A stretch of 7,344 nucleotides of DNA, from positions 1 through 7,344 of the forward strand of contig CAMLNG010000178.1 in assembly GCA_946481195.1 (NCBI GenBank). The letters run 5' to 3'. Source of the stretch: an uncultured Chromatiaceae bacterium. GTDB lineage: Bacteria; Pseudomonadota; Gammaproteobacteria; Enterobacterales; Alteromonadaceae. Positions within the stretch are counted from its first letter, which is position 1; the number at the start of each line of letters is the position of its first letter. The notes under the pieces were generated by a model that was not told the origin of the DNA, searched no databases, and was given only the letters and a program-made list of their open reading frames with translations. Both the position numbers and the translations under genes were made by a program. This document shows, piece by piece, positions 6,549 to 7,344 of this stretch.

Positions 6549-7344
6549 ATGGGCTTTGATTTAGATGAGGATATTTTACAGGATTTCCTAGTCGAAGCCG
6601 GCGAGATCCTTGAAGCATTAGCGGAACAGTTGGTCGAACTAGAAAACAACCCCGACGATTCTGCTTTGCTGAACGCAATTTTTCGTGGATTTCATACGGT
6701 TAAAGGTGGCGCTGGTTTTTTATCGCTGACAGAGCTGGTTGATGCCTGTCATGGTGCGGAAAACGTGTTTGATATCCTTCGAACCGGCAAGCGTCGGGTA
6801 ACATCCGAATTGATGGATGTCATCCTGCAAGCACTTGACGCTATTAACGAAATGTTCGCTAATGTTCAGGCCCATCAGCCATTAGAACCTGCCAATCCGG
6901 AATTGCTTGAAGCCCTGCATCGGTTGAGCGAACCGGAAGGCGAAGGTGAATCTGTACATATTCCACATGTCGCCGCAGAAGAACCTGAGATGAGCATCGA
7001 ATCCTTTGATGCAGCAGTATCTTATGAAACAGAAGTTGAGGCAGTTGCTGATTCAGGCTCATTAGATGATATCAATGAAGATGAGTTTGAGCGTCTGCTT
7101 GATGAGTTGCACGGCTCAGGCGCGCCAGGCCGGGACAGTACGCCGGCTCCAGTTGCGCCTGTTGCGATAAGTTCTGACAGTTCAGATATCACTGATGATG
7201 AGTTCGAAGCAATTCTCGATCAGTTGCATGGCAAAGGATCATTTATCCCGGGTCAGACTGAAACTACACCTGCTGTCATTTCAACACCAACTAAAGCAGT
7301 AACTCCTGCGGCAGCGGCTCCTGCTGCCGGTGGTGACGATATCA
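6549..7344 (+). CDS. cheA: Chemotaxis histidine kinase CheA, 5' part (runs off window)
   Basis: CheA is the receptor-coupled kinase that phosphorylates CheY and CheB. Only the first 265 codons are present and the frame is open to the window end. The N-terminal HPt (P1) domain covers about residues 5-110. Its phosphorylatable histidine is H49 in FRGFHTVKGGAGF, the form seen in polar-flagellate CheA. After about residue 128 comes a long acidic and Pro/Ala-rich linker that carries two copies of a DEFExxLDxLHG motif (174-189 and 213-228). P2, dimerisation, kinase and CheW-like domains should lie beyond the window. The ATG at 6549 has AGAGG (6535-6539) nine bases upstream, next to the cheZ stop, with a 15-base gap. 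The preceding phosphatase and regulator genes support the assignment to the main flagellar chemotaxis system. Confidence 0.96.
   Translation, partial: MGFDLDEDILQDFLVEAGEILEALAEQLVELENNPDDSALLNAIFRGFHTVKGGAGFLSLTELVDACHGAENVFDILRTGKRRVTSELMDVILQALDAINEMFANVQAHQPLEPANPELLEALHRLSEPEGEGESVHIPHVAAEEPEMSIESFDAAVSYETEVEAVADSGSLDDINEDEFERLLDELHGSGAPGRDSTPAPVAPVAISSDSSDITDDEFEAILDQLHGKGSFIPGQTETTPAVISTPTKAVTPAAAAPAAGGDDI
7068..7232 (+). repeat. Two copies of a 16-residue acidic motif in the CheA linker
   Basis: The copies are encoded at 7068-7115 (residues 174-189, DINEDEFERLLDELHG) and 7185-7232 (residues 213-228, DITDDEFEAILDQLHG). They agree at 11 of 16 positions, with mostly conservative changes, while the 23 residues between them are Pro/Ala/Ser-rich and unlike either copy. 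At the DNA level many third codon positions differ, so the protein motif rather than a recent DNA duplication is being kept. The pattern of acidic residues plus spaced Leu/Ile/Phe suggests a short amphipathic helix used for binding. Further copies could lie past the window end. Confidence 0.8.

Overview
The window is a contiguous block of a polar-flagellum and chemotaxis operon. All seven genes lie on the + strand in the order flhA, flhF, flhG (fleN), fliA, cheY, cheZ and the 5' part of cheA. This order, the presence of the polar placement/number pair FlhF/FlhG, and the -24/-12 promoter in front of flhA are typical of polarly flagellated Gammaproteobacteria (Vibrio, Aeromonas, Shewanella, Pseudomonas). 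The protein sequences feel closest to Aeromonadales/Vibrionales, and the fairly balanced base composition would suit a Tolumonas-like member better than high-GC Aeromonas. That genus-level guess is weak.

Bases 1-198 hold no gene I can support. Bases 3-102 form a large imperfect inverted repeat with GCAGC/GCTGC motifs, possibly a remnant repeat element. A good sigma-54 promoter sits at 146-161 and a short leader leads into flhA. From 199 to the end the DNA is almost all coding. The flhA-flhF gap is 11 bases, flhF and flhG overlap by up to 17, flhG and fliA share a GTGA overlap, and fliA-cheY, cheY-cheZ and cheZ-cheA are separated by 40, 26 and 15 bases. I see no convincing terminator, internal promoter, tRNA, CRISPR array or insertion sequence.

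The gene products form one programme. FlhA is the export gate of the flagellar type III apparatus. FlhF marks the pole where the flagellum is built, and FlhG limits flagellar number and stimulates the FlhF GTPase. FliA (sigma-28) switches on late flagellar genes. CheA, CheY and CheZ form the phosphorelay that controls motor rotation. All the usual catalytic and binding motifs are intact.

The most interesting signal is in the CheA linker after the HPt domain. It holds a 16-residue acidic motif repeated twice (11 of 16 identical). The motif resembles the CheY-binding peptides at the C terminus of CheZ (also in this window) and, from memory, at the N terminus of FliM. This suggests extra CheY docking sites inside the kinase, which is an inference open to test. 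Otherwise the window is a well-preserved, largely conventional operon, and I do not see a wholly new system in it.
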